From positions 5,081,450 to 5,145,449 of the forward strand of contig NC_046650.1 of assembly GCF_900324485.2 (NCBI RefSeq): a stretch of 64,000 nt of DNA, given 5' to 3'. The number at the start of each line of letters is the position of its first letter. Position 1 is the first letter of the stretch. A program made the translations under genes and the position numbers. Source of the DNA: Mastacembelus armatus. Taxonomy: Eukaryota > Chordata > Actinopteri > Synbranchiformes > Mastacembelidae. Below the pieces are notes generated by a model. It was not told where the DNA came from. It did no database searches and was given only the letters and a program-made list of their open reading frames with translations. Shown in pieces: positions 33,167-44,171 of this stretch.

Positions 33167-33873
33167 GCTCTAGCTGTGCTAAACACAAAAGAAAGGTGGG
33201 GGAAAAAAATCTAACTATCTGATGGAAAAATAAAGGGAACACTGTTTTCATAGATTCACTAACTTAGTTACTATCTGAAAGTTAGGTATCCATGAAATGC
33301 AGAAAACATTTATCACTGAGAGGATTTTATTATTTTTATCATCCATTTTACAAAGTCACATTGGTGTTTCCAAGGTCATGTACACGAAACACAGTTTATC
33401 TGTAGTTACCCCCAGGGTTGTTCCTGCTTCCTTTCTCACTACTCTGTGTTGATTGAGTCCAGGTGCACCCGAGACGTCTGACTGCGGTCTCTTTATTTTT
33501 CATTTATTGTGGAGTTCATCTGAGAATAAATTTATCATGCCATAAAAAAATAGGGTCATAAAAGGAGTTTACTGCAGGGGTAGAGCTACATTAATTCTCT
33601 TAATAATTCATTTTTCTGTTCTTATGGTCATATAATAAACACAACATAATCCCAAAAAGGTGATTAAGTTGTTATCTTAAGACACATTCATTCACTTAAA
33701 CATCATTGTCCATCTGTTACTAAACTTCCCAGCATGCAGTGTTTTATGTTGAATTATATCTAATTTGTTTAATGGCACTGCTTTTTTATGTGTCTCTGTG
33801 TCCTGCAACCCTGCCAACACATCTCCGTTAGCAAAGACAGTTATGTAAGAAACAGAATGGGATTCATATTGTT

Positions 33874-34845
33874 TTTTTTTTTTGTTTTTTTTAACAATAC
33901 ATGAATACAATCTCCACAGACCACAGCAGAAGTTATCTATACATTTTCACTGTCCATATATTCTAGATAGGATACAGCATCCAGACTCTCCAGATAACCA
34001 CAAAAAACCTGCCAAATAGACCAGAAAACCTGGATTTGGTTTTTTAGAAAATAGGTGATTTTTTTCCAAATCAAGACATGAAGTCATCATTTATCCAGTG
34101 AGAAATACACACTCTTTTCCTGTTTCCAAACACATGCAATCACTCGTTTTGCTTCTAATAAACAGAGGGTAACCATTAACTTTTCATGTTTAGTAAGTGT
34201 GAAATTTACAGGGTAAATGTGCAATAAACATAACTTAGGGTCAAGTGGAAAATTCTTACTTATCATCTTGCTAAGAGTATTCACAACTTTAACCCAAAAA
34301 CCATAAGCCTTAGTACACTCCCACATACAGTGAAAGAGAGTTCCCTTATCTTGTTTGCATTTATAACAGGTATCAGGAATATTTGGATTAAAATGGTGCA
34401 ATTTAACTGGAGTGATGTATTGTCTACTAATCCATCTGGATTGAAGCAATATTAGATTTGCACTAGTCTGAGTTCGGGCATCTGAGCATGCTGCTTGCCA
34501 TTCATCTTCTGTTATTTCACACTGTAAGTCAGATTGCCATGCCTGAAAGTCTATCCGTAAATGTTTCTTTTGAACTGGCCACAAAATGTACATAGAGCAA
34601 AGAAACCTGTCCTCTACTTTTCAAGCTTTGACTTTGTTTTGACACAATGAAACTGCGTATTTTTAAGAACTTAAAAAAATGTTTTTTGCAAAATTCCAAA
34701 CTTTGCTCTTATTTCTTCAAAGGACATAAACCCTTTCTCATTATAAAGATCAGATACTTTACTAATTCCTTGGGTTGACCAATTTCTAAAACCTGGATCA
34801 GGGCGGAAGGTTTCATTGCCAAAAACTGGTGTGAAACGGGACAGC
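33874..34845 (-). mobile_element. L1-type LINE, 5'-truncated, with target duplication
   Basis: A 168-residue minus frame (34087-34593) is the C-terminal region of an L1-like ORF2: TQTSANLILLQSRWISRQYI, then a zinc-knuckle-like CYKC..DKGTLFHCMWEC. The poly(A) tail appears as poly(T) at about 33872-33892. The 16 bp duplication tgggattcatattgtt stands at 33858-33873 and 34846-34861, so both ends are known and the copy is about 970 bp, truncated during insertion. It cannot move by itself. Confidence 0.9.
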
Positions 34846-34861
34846 TGGGATTCATATTGTT

Positions 34862-36469
34862 ATTTACTGTCCACTTGTTAAACACAAACTGTTCAAATGG
34901 AACGTATCCGACACTGTTCACTGAAGCATGTATGTTTTTCCATGGTTAGCGTTAGACATTTAGTGTTCAGAACAACTGTGCACAGCGTACCACTGCAGTG
35001 TGCGAGGTAAACCACTGAGACAGATGATGACAGCATTCATGTTAAAACATCTGTCTCCATGTGCAGACATGCAAGTTTATCTTTCAGGTATCTTTCAGAG
35101 CCTTGCTAAAATATTATAATCCCAAAAACACATGCTTGGCTAGTTTATTTTAGAACAACATACTGTATTTTATTAGCTGGTGCTATGTGAAATATGAACC
35201 TGTGGAGTACTGGAGAGAAATGTGGTGTAGTACATTTATAAAGTGGCATGAAATGAAAATACTCAAGTGTAAGTACAAGTACAATACTATAATCCTTAAG
35301 AACAGTAATTGGGAGACTGCACTGAGTTACAGTGCACAACTAAGACTGTCTTTTGGTTTTGGTTGTGTTTTTAAGTCATTCTCTTTATAACACTAAAGTA
35401 GAAAATCATGGTAACAGGAAGCAGTTCTATTTCTCCAAAACATTTCTGGCACAGCAAATTATCAGTGACTAGCAGAAATCTGAGATCTTTTGGAGACTGA
35501 GTGGCAATCTGATATACAGAGTGGCTATCTGCCTGCAGTGTGGATCACGGCCCCTTGCAGACCTCCCAGTCTAACATCACCATCTAACACTAGTTAGAAA
35601 AACAAGAACGGATGTAAAGTATAAAACTTTGTGCCTGTGTGCTGTAATTCTGGGCCATGACCAAAGCAAACATCCACAGGAAACCATTATCTCTGCCAGT
35701 AGATAAACGTGACAATTCATTAAGGTGCTCGCTTAGAGCAAACCCCCACCTCTCTGACTTGGCAAATATTAAACTCTTCTGATATGGTTGAGTGATTTCT
35801 CTGCCCCTCAGCCCAATACCAAACTCTATGGAAAGAAAGATTCCAGTAAAGCATTGCTTTTAATGGCTCAGAGCCAGCCTGCTTTACTCTGACCAATAAT
35901 TTACATTGCTTTTTTAGGTGCAGTGAACCAGTCTTGTTTCAGAAAGGAATAGATGACTTACCTGTGTAGGAGTTTTGCTATCTACTTCAATGGAAAAGAA
36001 AGTATTTGGTACCGTATTGTTGTGTTTTCACTTTGTCTTTCACATGTGAGTGTCTGCACTTTGCCTGGCTGTGGTGTTTTGGTATAAATATGAAAATATC
36101 AGATAAGATGGGCAAACAAGGAACCCTGATGCACTGACTGCTGAGCTGTGGTATTTTGAGAGAGATTATCTGATACCTCAGACACTGTGAATTTTAGTCA
36201 GCTGGTCTATTATACAGTATTTGCTTACCACTGGACACCCCTGATAATATTATTGAGATATAACAGCTGGTTTCCATAAATTCTTCTCACTAAATCAGTG
36301 CAACATCAGTGCTGTAATATCTGATTTCTCATTGTCCTGATGTGAGCAAAAAAGAGACCAGGAAAGGCCTCAGCAATGGAAAATGGGGAAGGATTTGCCT
36401 CATATTACTGTTTATACTGAAGGTATAATAAAACAAATCGAAAGATTTGGCAGAGTCTCTTTATTTGGT
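34862..36469. other. Intergenic, no gene seen
   Basis: AT-rich. I looked for a second copy of the cysteine-rich peptide gene or a fourth PLAC8 gene and found neither. Confidence 0.45.
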
Positions 36470-36475
36470 TACATC
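36470..36475 (-). promoter_or_regulatory. Poly(A) signal of the cysteine-rich peptide gene
   Basis: AATAAA on minus about 420 bases past the stop codon. Confidence 0.45.
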
Positions 36476-36892
36476 ACAACAAACACAAAAAGGTATCAGA
36501 CCCTTATATAATACAGTACATATAGCTGCAAAAACGATGAATATTTCACAAAAGACAAATGTAGTTCGTTACACATAAATAAGGATAAATAAAGCTTAAA
36601 AGATGTGGTTTAACATTTCAGGTAATGTTGACATTTTGCGTTAAATCAATAGGTTGGTACCACTCCCTGTTTATACAGTATATGTGCTAAATATGCATCT
36701 GGACCTAACAGCCAGTTATTCACAGCTATAAGATAATACAACTGTGATGTATACTGTGATATATGACATGCTATGACTTGTGACATAACATAGTGGGTTA
36801 ACATGTTGTATTGCAGTGATGTGATGATTTGATACATTCTGAGTTATATAGAAGGTCATTCACTCCTGGTCTCGCTCCACTCGGCCACTCCC

Positions 36893-37628
36893 TCATATGA
36901 AGGAGAGTGGTAAAGTGGGATTGTATGATTTGCAGACTGCCTGGAACTCGGGAAACTCTAAAAATTTAGAGGAAAAACAAAACAAAAAACAGCAACACGT
37001 TAAATGGCTTCACTTAATGCTGACACAGAAGAGGTCGTACCCACTCATGTTTGCGTTTCACTTACTGTGCTGGTTTGGTTTGTTGCACAAGCATTTGATC
37101 AGGTCCATTTTCTCTTTAGAGTTTGTGGGAACAAGTGGGAAACGACACTTTATTTTGCCACCAGGAAAAACTGCAATGAGAATGGAGGTGGTCATGGAAA
37201 TTTAGGGCACAGAAATTTGCTTGTTTTTTACTACTGAAAATGTTTAAGCAAAAGGCTATGATCAGTGGACACTCACCTGCACACCTGCACCTCTGGATGT
37301 GCATTTTGCTCACACGAAATTGAAATCCAGCAGATGAAGCTGTACAAAGTGGAAAAATACAAATAGGAAGAAATTAGAAAGTGTAACAATAATGAAAATA
37401 CCAATCAACTATTTCCCAGCAATATTTCCTGCCCAATATTCACAGTTTGTGGTATTACATTGTATATTTCCTAAGTAGAATCAATTATTTGATTTAATGT
37501 CAGCAAAACAGCAGAAGATGCCTGTGTGCATGTGATTTACCTGTGCCGTCAGAGAAGCTGCCAACCAGAATGATGAGCAGGAGAATAACAGCTAGGATCT
37601 TTGACATGATGACAGACATGAAGTTCAT
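36893..37628 (-). CDS. Unrecognised small secreted cationic cysteine-rich peptide, four exons
   Basis: I do not recognise the family. Coding exons on minus: 37541-37628, 37277-37339, 37066-37170 and 36893-36957. All three introns are phase 1 with good GT-AG sites, giving a continuous 106-residue frame. Residues 1 to about 29 form a signal peptide (core ILAVILLLIILVG; a shorter start at MSKIL is possible). The mature part, about 77 residues, has six cysteines in the order RCRC, IKC, KCLC, AVC and about ten more Lys/Arg than Asp/Glu. Taking the CXC pair, one Cys of the later CLC pair and the last Cys gives CXC-28-C-16-C, near CXC-chemokine spacing, but two cysteines are extra, the chemokine core residues are not evident and the exon plan differs. 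A TATA box lies upstream and a poly(A) signal downstream. It could be a divergent chemokine, a defensin-like effector or something new. Confidence 0.65.
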
Positions 37629-37681
37629 CCATTCACAAGAAAGTCTTCCTTGTTAATACAGGAGATGAGAAACTCTGACTA

Positions 37682-37688
37682 TTATATA
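37682..37688 (-). promoter_or_regulatory. TATA box of the cysteine-rich peptide gene
   Basis: TATATAA on minus, 54 bases upstream of the first ATG. It would place transcription start about 25 bases before the coding region. TATA promoters suit inducible secreted genes. Confidence 0.5.
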
Positions 37689-38800
37689 CCAGTTCAGAAA
37701 GCCCCCATTCACGTGGGTCTGCGGTTCATGGGCAGATCAGTGTTGGGAACTCATGAGAGGGGGGTTGTTTCATTCAGTTATTTATTTATTTTTTTTGTAT
37801 CCTTTCATCTGTGCATGGATTGGACTGAAATATGATGAATATGGAGATAGCACATATACATTCCCAAAAAACAAACAAGCAAAAAAGATTGTTTGATGTT
37901 TTCTTCCTTCTAGAATGAGATATAATAGATCCGCTCGCTGCGTTTATGCTTCAGTGAGCTCCAGTAATTTAACCTCCTGAGTAGACTGATTTCCTGGAAC
38001 TGTTTCTTAGCATCTGACCTGATAAAACAGCTTTTCCAGATTCGTGCTGCACATGGAAAAATATCCAGAACAACACGTATTAATTCTAAAAATAAAAAAC
38101 TTTATTATTGTATTAATTAAATCTAGTTCTTAGCAACTCATTAATTTCCCTTTTAAGTAGATTTAAGATTTTAAAAAAAGTTATTTAATTGAATTTCTAT
38201 TATATTTTGTGTGTCATCCTGATCAGGCTCCTTACTACAGCTGGAATATATGACTCTAGGGTTTTTTTTAATTGTTTCATTAAATGTCATTATTATAAAT
38301 ATTGTTTTAAATGCATCTATATATCTTTTAAATGATAAACCTGACATTTATTCAACATAATGAAAACCAAACCAAGAAGAAGAAAGCTGCTCTTGGTAAG
38401 TAATCCCCAGGAGTACCCTGTGTGGGTTGGGATAATGAAGTAGTGAGGCCTACCAGACATAACTGGTTGGAGTTAAGGTGAGGCTGGACTCAGATAAAGG
38501 CAAATCAAAACATTGGCACTAAATGGTAGACAAACTGGTTTGACGTTTGTTACCGTAAATGATGCAGGAATCTTACAAAAACATCTTGAGATGAGTCTTT
38601 ATTTGTCATGTAACTGATAGATTTTTGTGTACAGGCCATATGTCTATATAATGTCTATATGATGTGAGCTCAGTTGAACTGCTACCTGTGGCATAAACTT
38701 CATGTCATGGGCTATGAATGGGAGTTACTGAGGGGTGTCTGCTATTGGGTGGAACTGAAGCCAGTCTCATTACTGAAGATGAGTAATTACGCACTGCGCC
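37689..38800. other. Intergenic, no gene seen
   Basis: AT-rich; nothing coding recognised. Confidence 0.45.
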
Positions 38801-39556
38801 CTCGAAACTTTGGCACACCTCCACTGTATAATCCCAAGTGTCAGCACGGTCGCTCATATCAACCGCGCGGTGACGTCTACGTGCTGCTATGAGTCAAGAC
38901 ACAATACGAGGAAATCCCCAAGGCCCAGAAAACGACGAGTGGCCCCTTTAAGTCGACGCTTCCTCGGTGTTGTGCCTAAAGAGAGAGAGAGTGAGAGGGA
39001 GAGAGAAAGAGAGAGAGCGCTGATAAACAACAACACGGTTCTCAGAAGACGCTTTTACCGGATTCATCTGTTCACCGAGGCCTCGCTAAGGAAGAGGTGA
39101 GTTGGTATTTATGGTATTTCTCAGTATTTGTACGAGACTGTAGCGATCAGTTCATGTTGGTTTCATATCCAGGCGGAAAAGCAGTTTATTACGGTGAGAG
39201 GCTCGAACACTAGACTGCTGCTGTTCAGCTACTGTACTGAACAGGAAGGCGTTTGTTACACCTGTTAGTAGTGACACATTAACACACAGGACCACCACGT
39301 CGTTTATTTCAGTGTGAACAGCGGAGAAATGTGTGTGCGCACTTTCTAAACGCTGGACGCGCTCTGACGCGTCACAGGCGCTTTTCACAAACGTGCGTAC
39401 TTTCGTTCACAGGACACGAGGACTTCGTCACTGAGCCGACAACATCTTTATTTCCATACATTCATTGTCGAGTGCCATTGCGGAAGTGAGACGCTGCTCG
39501 ACACGACACGAAGCTTTGGTTGTGCGGACATCTAGCGGCCAATCAGGAGAACAGAC
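38801..39556 (+). promoter_or_regulatory. CpG-rich promoter and 5' UTR of the 86-residue protein gene
   Basis: CpG density rises sharply here against an AT-rich background. A CRE-like TGACGTC stands at 38871-38877, a purine-rich GA run at 38981-39018, and a likely non-coding exon ends at 39096 with donor GTGAGT. An acceptor (tttcgttcacag) ends at 39412, before the coding exon. CCAAT lies at 39539-39543, just upstream of the ATG. This looks like a housekeeping-type promoter. Confidence 0.6.
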
Positions 39557-40641
39557 ATGTACGGAACCTCAGGTATCCCAGAGCTCATCCCGCCCAACGG
39601 GCCGCCCCGGCAGCCCGGCCCGGCAGGGCAGTACAACCCGGGGCACCCCCAGGTCAGCGGCCACGGCGGCGGGCCCAACCCTCAGAGACTCGGACAGAGG
39701 GCCCCTAAACTGGGCCAGATCGGCCGCTCTAAGAAAGGTTAGTGATTTCTTTTTTATTTTCTATGGAACTTTGTTTGGTATTTGTCAGTATGATATTTCT
39801 AACAAATACAAATAATAAATACAACAATCTGCTATTAACATCAGAAGAAGAAGAAATATATTATTTTTTGAATTACACTGTTAGAGGCATCTGATGATTA
39901 AAACATATATAGCATGTAAACCTTATTACTGAAAGTTCATAATGACAACTCCTGCTGAGCTACAGTCTGATCTGATCACATTCAGAGAGGGACTATACTT
40001 CTCTTACTGTAGTAATAACACACAGTTATCTAAAAGAAGGCATGGCCGTGTAAAGTATGCAACATTTCAAATAGAAGGTAGCTTACTCTCCTGCCAAGAC
40101 TAGATAGGAAGATCAGTGTCACTGATCACCAGTGCTGGTTTATTTTAGCTGAGCAAGCAGTTTAATCTGTTTCTTCACCACAGTGAAGGAGTGACACGTT
40201 GTGGTTTCTCAGGTAGTTAAGTGCAGGACTGTTTCTTGGCTGGGATGTCACAATAGCCTCACATAATCCAGCCCACAGTGTGATGTTTTTAAATGTTACT
40301 TTTCATAACATGTTAGTTTGTGAGCGTTAGAGGTAGTGATGGCAGAGCCTGACTAAGCTGGTGGTTTCTTAATATTTCATGCACAGACATAAAAGTGGTA
40401 TTGACCTTCTCATCTACCTTAGCAGGAAAACAAATTAGTGCATTTATCAGAGCAATTAATATTTCTGAACTGACAAACTGGTTAGAAATTAGTCTTTTTC
40501 ATTTCAAAGCATTCTTCCCCAACAAAGCTCACTCTCCTGACCTTTGACCTTTCTTCCTCAGTGGACTTGGAAGATGAGGACTTGGATGACTTCATGAACA
40601 ATAACGGGGAGTGCCCCGTATCCCTGTCGCCCATCTCCTAA
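39557..40641 (+). CDS. Small proline/glycine-rich protein with acidic tail, 86 residues, two exons
   Basis: Coding exons 39557-39737 and 40562-40641, joined at a phase-1 GT-AG intron. The protein starts MYGTSGIPELIPPNG, runs through a Pro/Gly/Gln-rich, probably unfolded middle, then a basic phrase (QRLGQRAPKLGQIGRSKK) and an acidic segment (VDLEDEDLDDFMNNNG), ending PVSLSPIS. There is no signal peptide or membrane helix. I could not name it. The CpG island, clean splice sites and low-complexity but ordered charge pattern suggest a real, widely expressed gene, perhaps a nuclear or adaptor protein. The 3' UTR may run to an AATAAA at 42154-42159. Confidence 0.72.
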
Positions 40642-42530
40642 ACATCACCTTGAAGTGCCATGAAACCCCTCCCTTTCCTCAGGACGCTAAACATCAGTGA
40701 TCTCGGCCTTGATCCTGTCAAGTGTCCTACAGTACTGAAGCTTCTGATGACTCCACAAGGCACAAAAATGGCTCATTTAGCGCCAGCTGAAGTCTCGGCC
40801 CAGATTGTATATAATGTTTCTTTAACATACCTTTGGACAGACTGTAACTGAATTGTAATGCATTGCCCTCTACTCTATAGGTAGGTAGTCGACTGTTGGG
40901 ACTTAAGAACGATTTGGAGAAATGTCTTTCAGAGCTTTTTAACAAGGGCTACGTTTCTAAAGTTGCACTTATCAAATGGTTAGATGAGAAGCAGCCTCTC
41001 ACCGGAGCGTTTCCAGTTGAGGGTCACTGATTGCCTGCAGGGTGGCTGTGTGAAGGAACACAAGCCTGTTAATGTCTATCAGACAGGTAAAATATTAAGC
41101 TTTGTTTGTGCAATGACTATCATTCTCTACTCTCACACTGATGCAAGTGGTGTACTATTATCCAGTGGATGGAAGCTTGCTCTTTACAGAAAAACAACTA
41201 CTGCTAATTATTTATTGTTTTAAAAAAAGAAGACACTTTGTTGTATTATTATGGCTTCTATATGTTTTTTTTTTTTTACTTGTCTCTGAATGGGTATTGC
41301 TTTTGTCAACTATAACTGAGATTTATTATGTTTCCAAATGGTGCACTTTGTGGGAATGCCTGTGCAGTGACATGTTGCAGAATTCTATGCATGGAGTCTG
41401 TTGAAGCATCAAAACAAGTAACTGGCATCCTGTTAAGGGCTATGTAGTAGTATTTCAAACCGCGCCACCATTTTGCTCTTTAGGTCTTGCAGCACCAACA
41501 TTTTCCTGAGATCACTGGTGGCTTGAGCTGCAGACTCAGCAGTAAAATAGCATAAACAACAACAGATTTTATGGAGCTTTCGTTTATTTTCAAAGGCAGG
41601 GATTCCCAGTTGGCCACACAACTGTGATGAAAGACATGTACAGTTGTAAATGTTTCTGGAAAAAAAAAATGCCAAATGATGTTTAATGTTATCTCATTGC
41701 TCATTGAAATGCATTCTGATTGGTGCACAGATGTGTCATAATGAACAGCACTTCCTTTGTATTAATATTTATTTTAATAGCAGTGATCTGCTTGTTGATG
41801 GAGTTATAGTGTCTGTCAGGTTCAGGGTTGCTATTTAAAGTAAGACTTTAAAATTACAGTATGAGATAATGAAAAGATGCAGCCTATGATTCGCTGTCAC
41901 TGCTGAGACAATCTTAACACTGATGTTTTTTTAAAACATTACATGGACCTTAAATGACATGTTATTGTCTATTAAAGGCTCATGCTGACATCATGCTACT
42001 TATTTGGCTGTGAAATTGGTACTAGCTCACTTTAATTTTGTGCGACATGGGAGCGCTGCATTTCACAGCTCATTCTCTTACTCAAAGGTTGTTGTATGAG
42101 TTGTGGTTACTATTTGCATGGAAATGGTTGACTTTTCATATTGCATCTTGGGAAATAAAAGAAAAATCTTTGTGGAATCTTTGCATTAAGTTGATTACTT
42201 GTGTCAGCTCGCCCCCTGAAAAACGGAAGCAAAGACAACAGGAAACGCATGAGAGATGTAGATAAGATGTAATGTGGGCATGGCTGTTGAGAAGATCCCC
42301 CAAAACTCTTAGAAATTCTCTTCTAACTCAAGGAACTCAAGTTGCTCAGTGTTGTGGTCTCAGTTCACTTGACCTGTGATGACATCAGTTCATGTTTCTC
42401 ATTTCAAAACTGGAGTAGACACAAAATACCCCTATGTCACTGGAAAGTCCATTTGTGAACTTCTGTTTGTACTGGTTTCATATCGCACTTCTGCAAATGA
42501 TTTCATATTATGTCATGTATATATAAATGG
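40642..42530 (+). other. Probable long 3' UTR and intergenic DNA
   Basis: No further coding region seen. AATAAA at 42154-42159 would end a 1.5 kb 3' UTR of the preceding gene. Confidence 0.4.
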
Positions 42531-42540
42531 ATTCAGATGA

Positions 42541-42908
42541 GGGCAGCATGGTGGACTAGTGGTTAGTACCATTGCCTCACAGCAAGAAGGTTCCTGGTTT
42601 GAAACCCATTAGTGTCCTTTCTATGTTGAGTTTGCATGTTCTCCCTGTGCCTGTGTGGGTTTTCTCCAGGTCCTCTGGTTTCCTCCCACAGTCCAAAAAC
42701 ATGTATGTCAGGTTGATTGGTGACTCTAAATTGCCCATAGGAGTGAGTGTGAGTGTGTGAGGTTGTTTGTCTCTATGTGGCCCTGTGATGGACTGGTGAC
42801 CTGTCCAGGGTGGACCCCTGCCTTTCACCCAAAGAGAGCTGGGATAGACTCCAGCAGATCCATGGGACCCTGGTTAGGAATAAGCAGGTATAGATAATGG
42901 ATGGATGA
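42541..42908 (+). repeat. tRNA-derived SINE, full length (copy 4)
   Basis: Same family as the copy at 5.9 kb, with target duplication attcagatga at 42531-42540 and 42909-42918. Confidence 0.92.
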
Positions 42909-42918
42909 ATTCAGATGA

Positions 42919-44171
42919 ATGTGAAACAGCCCTCTAGTTTCAAACTATAAACTTCAAAATAGTGATGATCAAACATCCTAGTGAAGAACGTTATTTTTTT
43001 CAGATCAGTCAATGTTGTATCATTAAATAACTACAGGTGTAAACTTAGGATTTGATACCATGTAATGACAAACATTTTGTTGCCTTCAGCCAGGATTTCA
43101 CAGATTCTTTTTTTCAAACCTGCCAATTTATTTCTAACAGCAGAGAAACAAATTACAGTGTGATCAGCGTCTGGTTATCAATGTTGTAATATCTTTATTT
43201 TTTTAAGTACTGTTAAAACATTTCTTTCATTCATTTTTCATTACACCATTATCTGCTATATAAGCCGGGTGTATAAAACTATGTCATTTAAAAAAGACAG
43301 GAATGTTCAGAGCATAAAACACCTTTTAAAAATATGACATTAAAATCTCTGAAAGCTACACAAGAGGCTACAGTGACCTACCAAACCTACACAGGAGCAA
43401 AAACCTACATTTGACAAAATAAATAGTGGCAACTTAATCTCCTAGTGGCTGATATAGAAGCTATTAGAGTGATAATGGCGCAGTGACAACATGCTAAAAT
43501 ATTTCATATCTGAGCAGGGTTTGTAACAGACTGGTATGAAGAGCTGCGGGGCCTGTACTGAGTGTCGTAGTAAAAGGCCTGTGTGATACGGTCACCCTAC
43601 ACACTGAGCCCTGTGTGTGAAGTCACACCTTGCTCATCGTAACGTCTATTTTAGAACCAACAGTTAATGTAAAACACTGTATTGTCACCCTGTGTCTCTG
43701 TTGCAGAGAACCCCTGAGTCGCAGCCTACTCAACCAAACTGGAATTCATTACTTTCAATTACATGGCAAATGCTAATAGATGGTTTTAACATGGAGGTGT
43801 TAGTGTTGGCAATAATCCACCTTTTTGGCGACAATTCAGGAGGTTACACTCCAAGGGCTTCTCTATTAAGTCAGGGGATCCAATTATAATGTGTATGTGA
43901 GGGCCACTTGTAAACAATTGTGGAATGTGAGGATGGGGTGAGAGACATCATTCATGAAAAAACAAAAAATGCTGCATGATAATAAGGGGCTATCAAAGGC
44001 CTGCCTGAAAAAAAATAATGAAAGTCCCATTTCAGTAAGTCTTTGCCTCTGTCTAGGATTCACACCTGCCCGTACACCTTCAGTTTTACTCCTCACTGAT
44101 GCTGCAACAAGGGGGAGGGGGAAGACTTCTTCATCCTCTTCGATGTTGGAGTCCCAGGTTGCAGGGGGCTC
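42919..44171. other. 3' flank of cldn7, no gene seen
   Basis: An AATAAA on minus at 43194-43199 could end a roughly 970-base cldn7 3' UTR. Nothing else recognised. Confidence 0.4.

Noticed and set aside
36893-37628. Calling the cysteine-rich gene a CXC chemokine
   Set aside because: The CXC pair and rough spacing are suggestive, but the two extra cysteines, missing core residues and different intron phases leave the family unproved.
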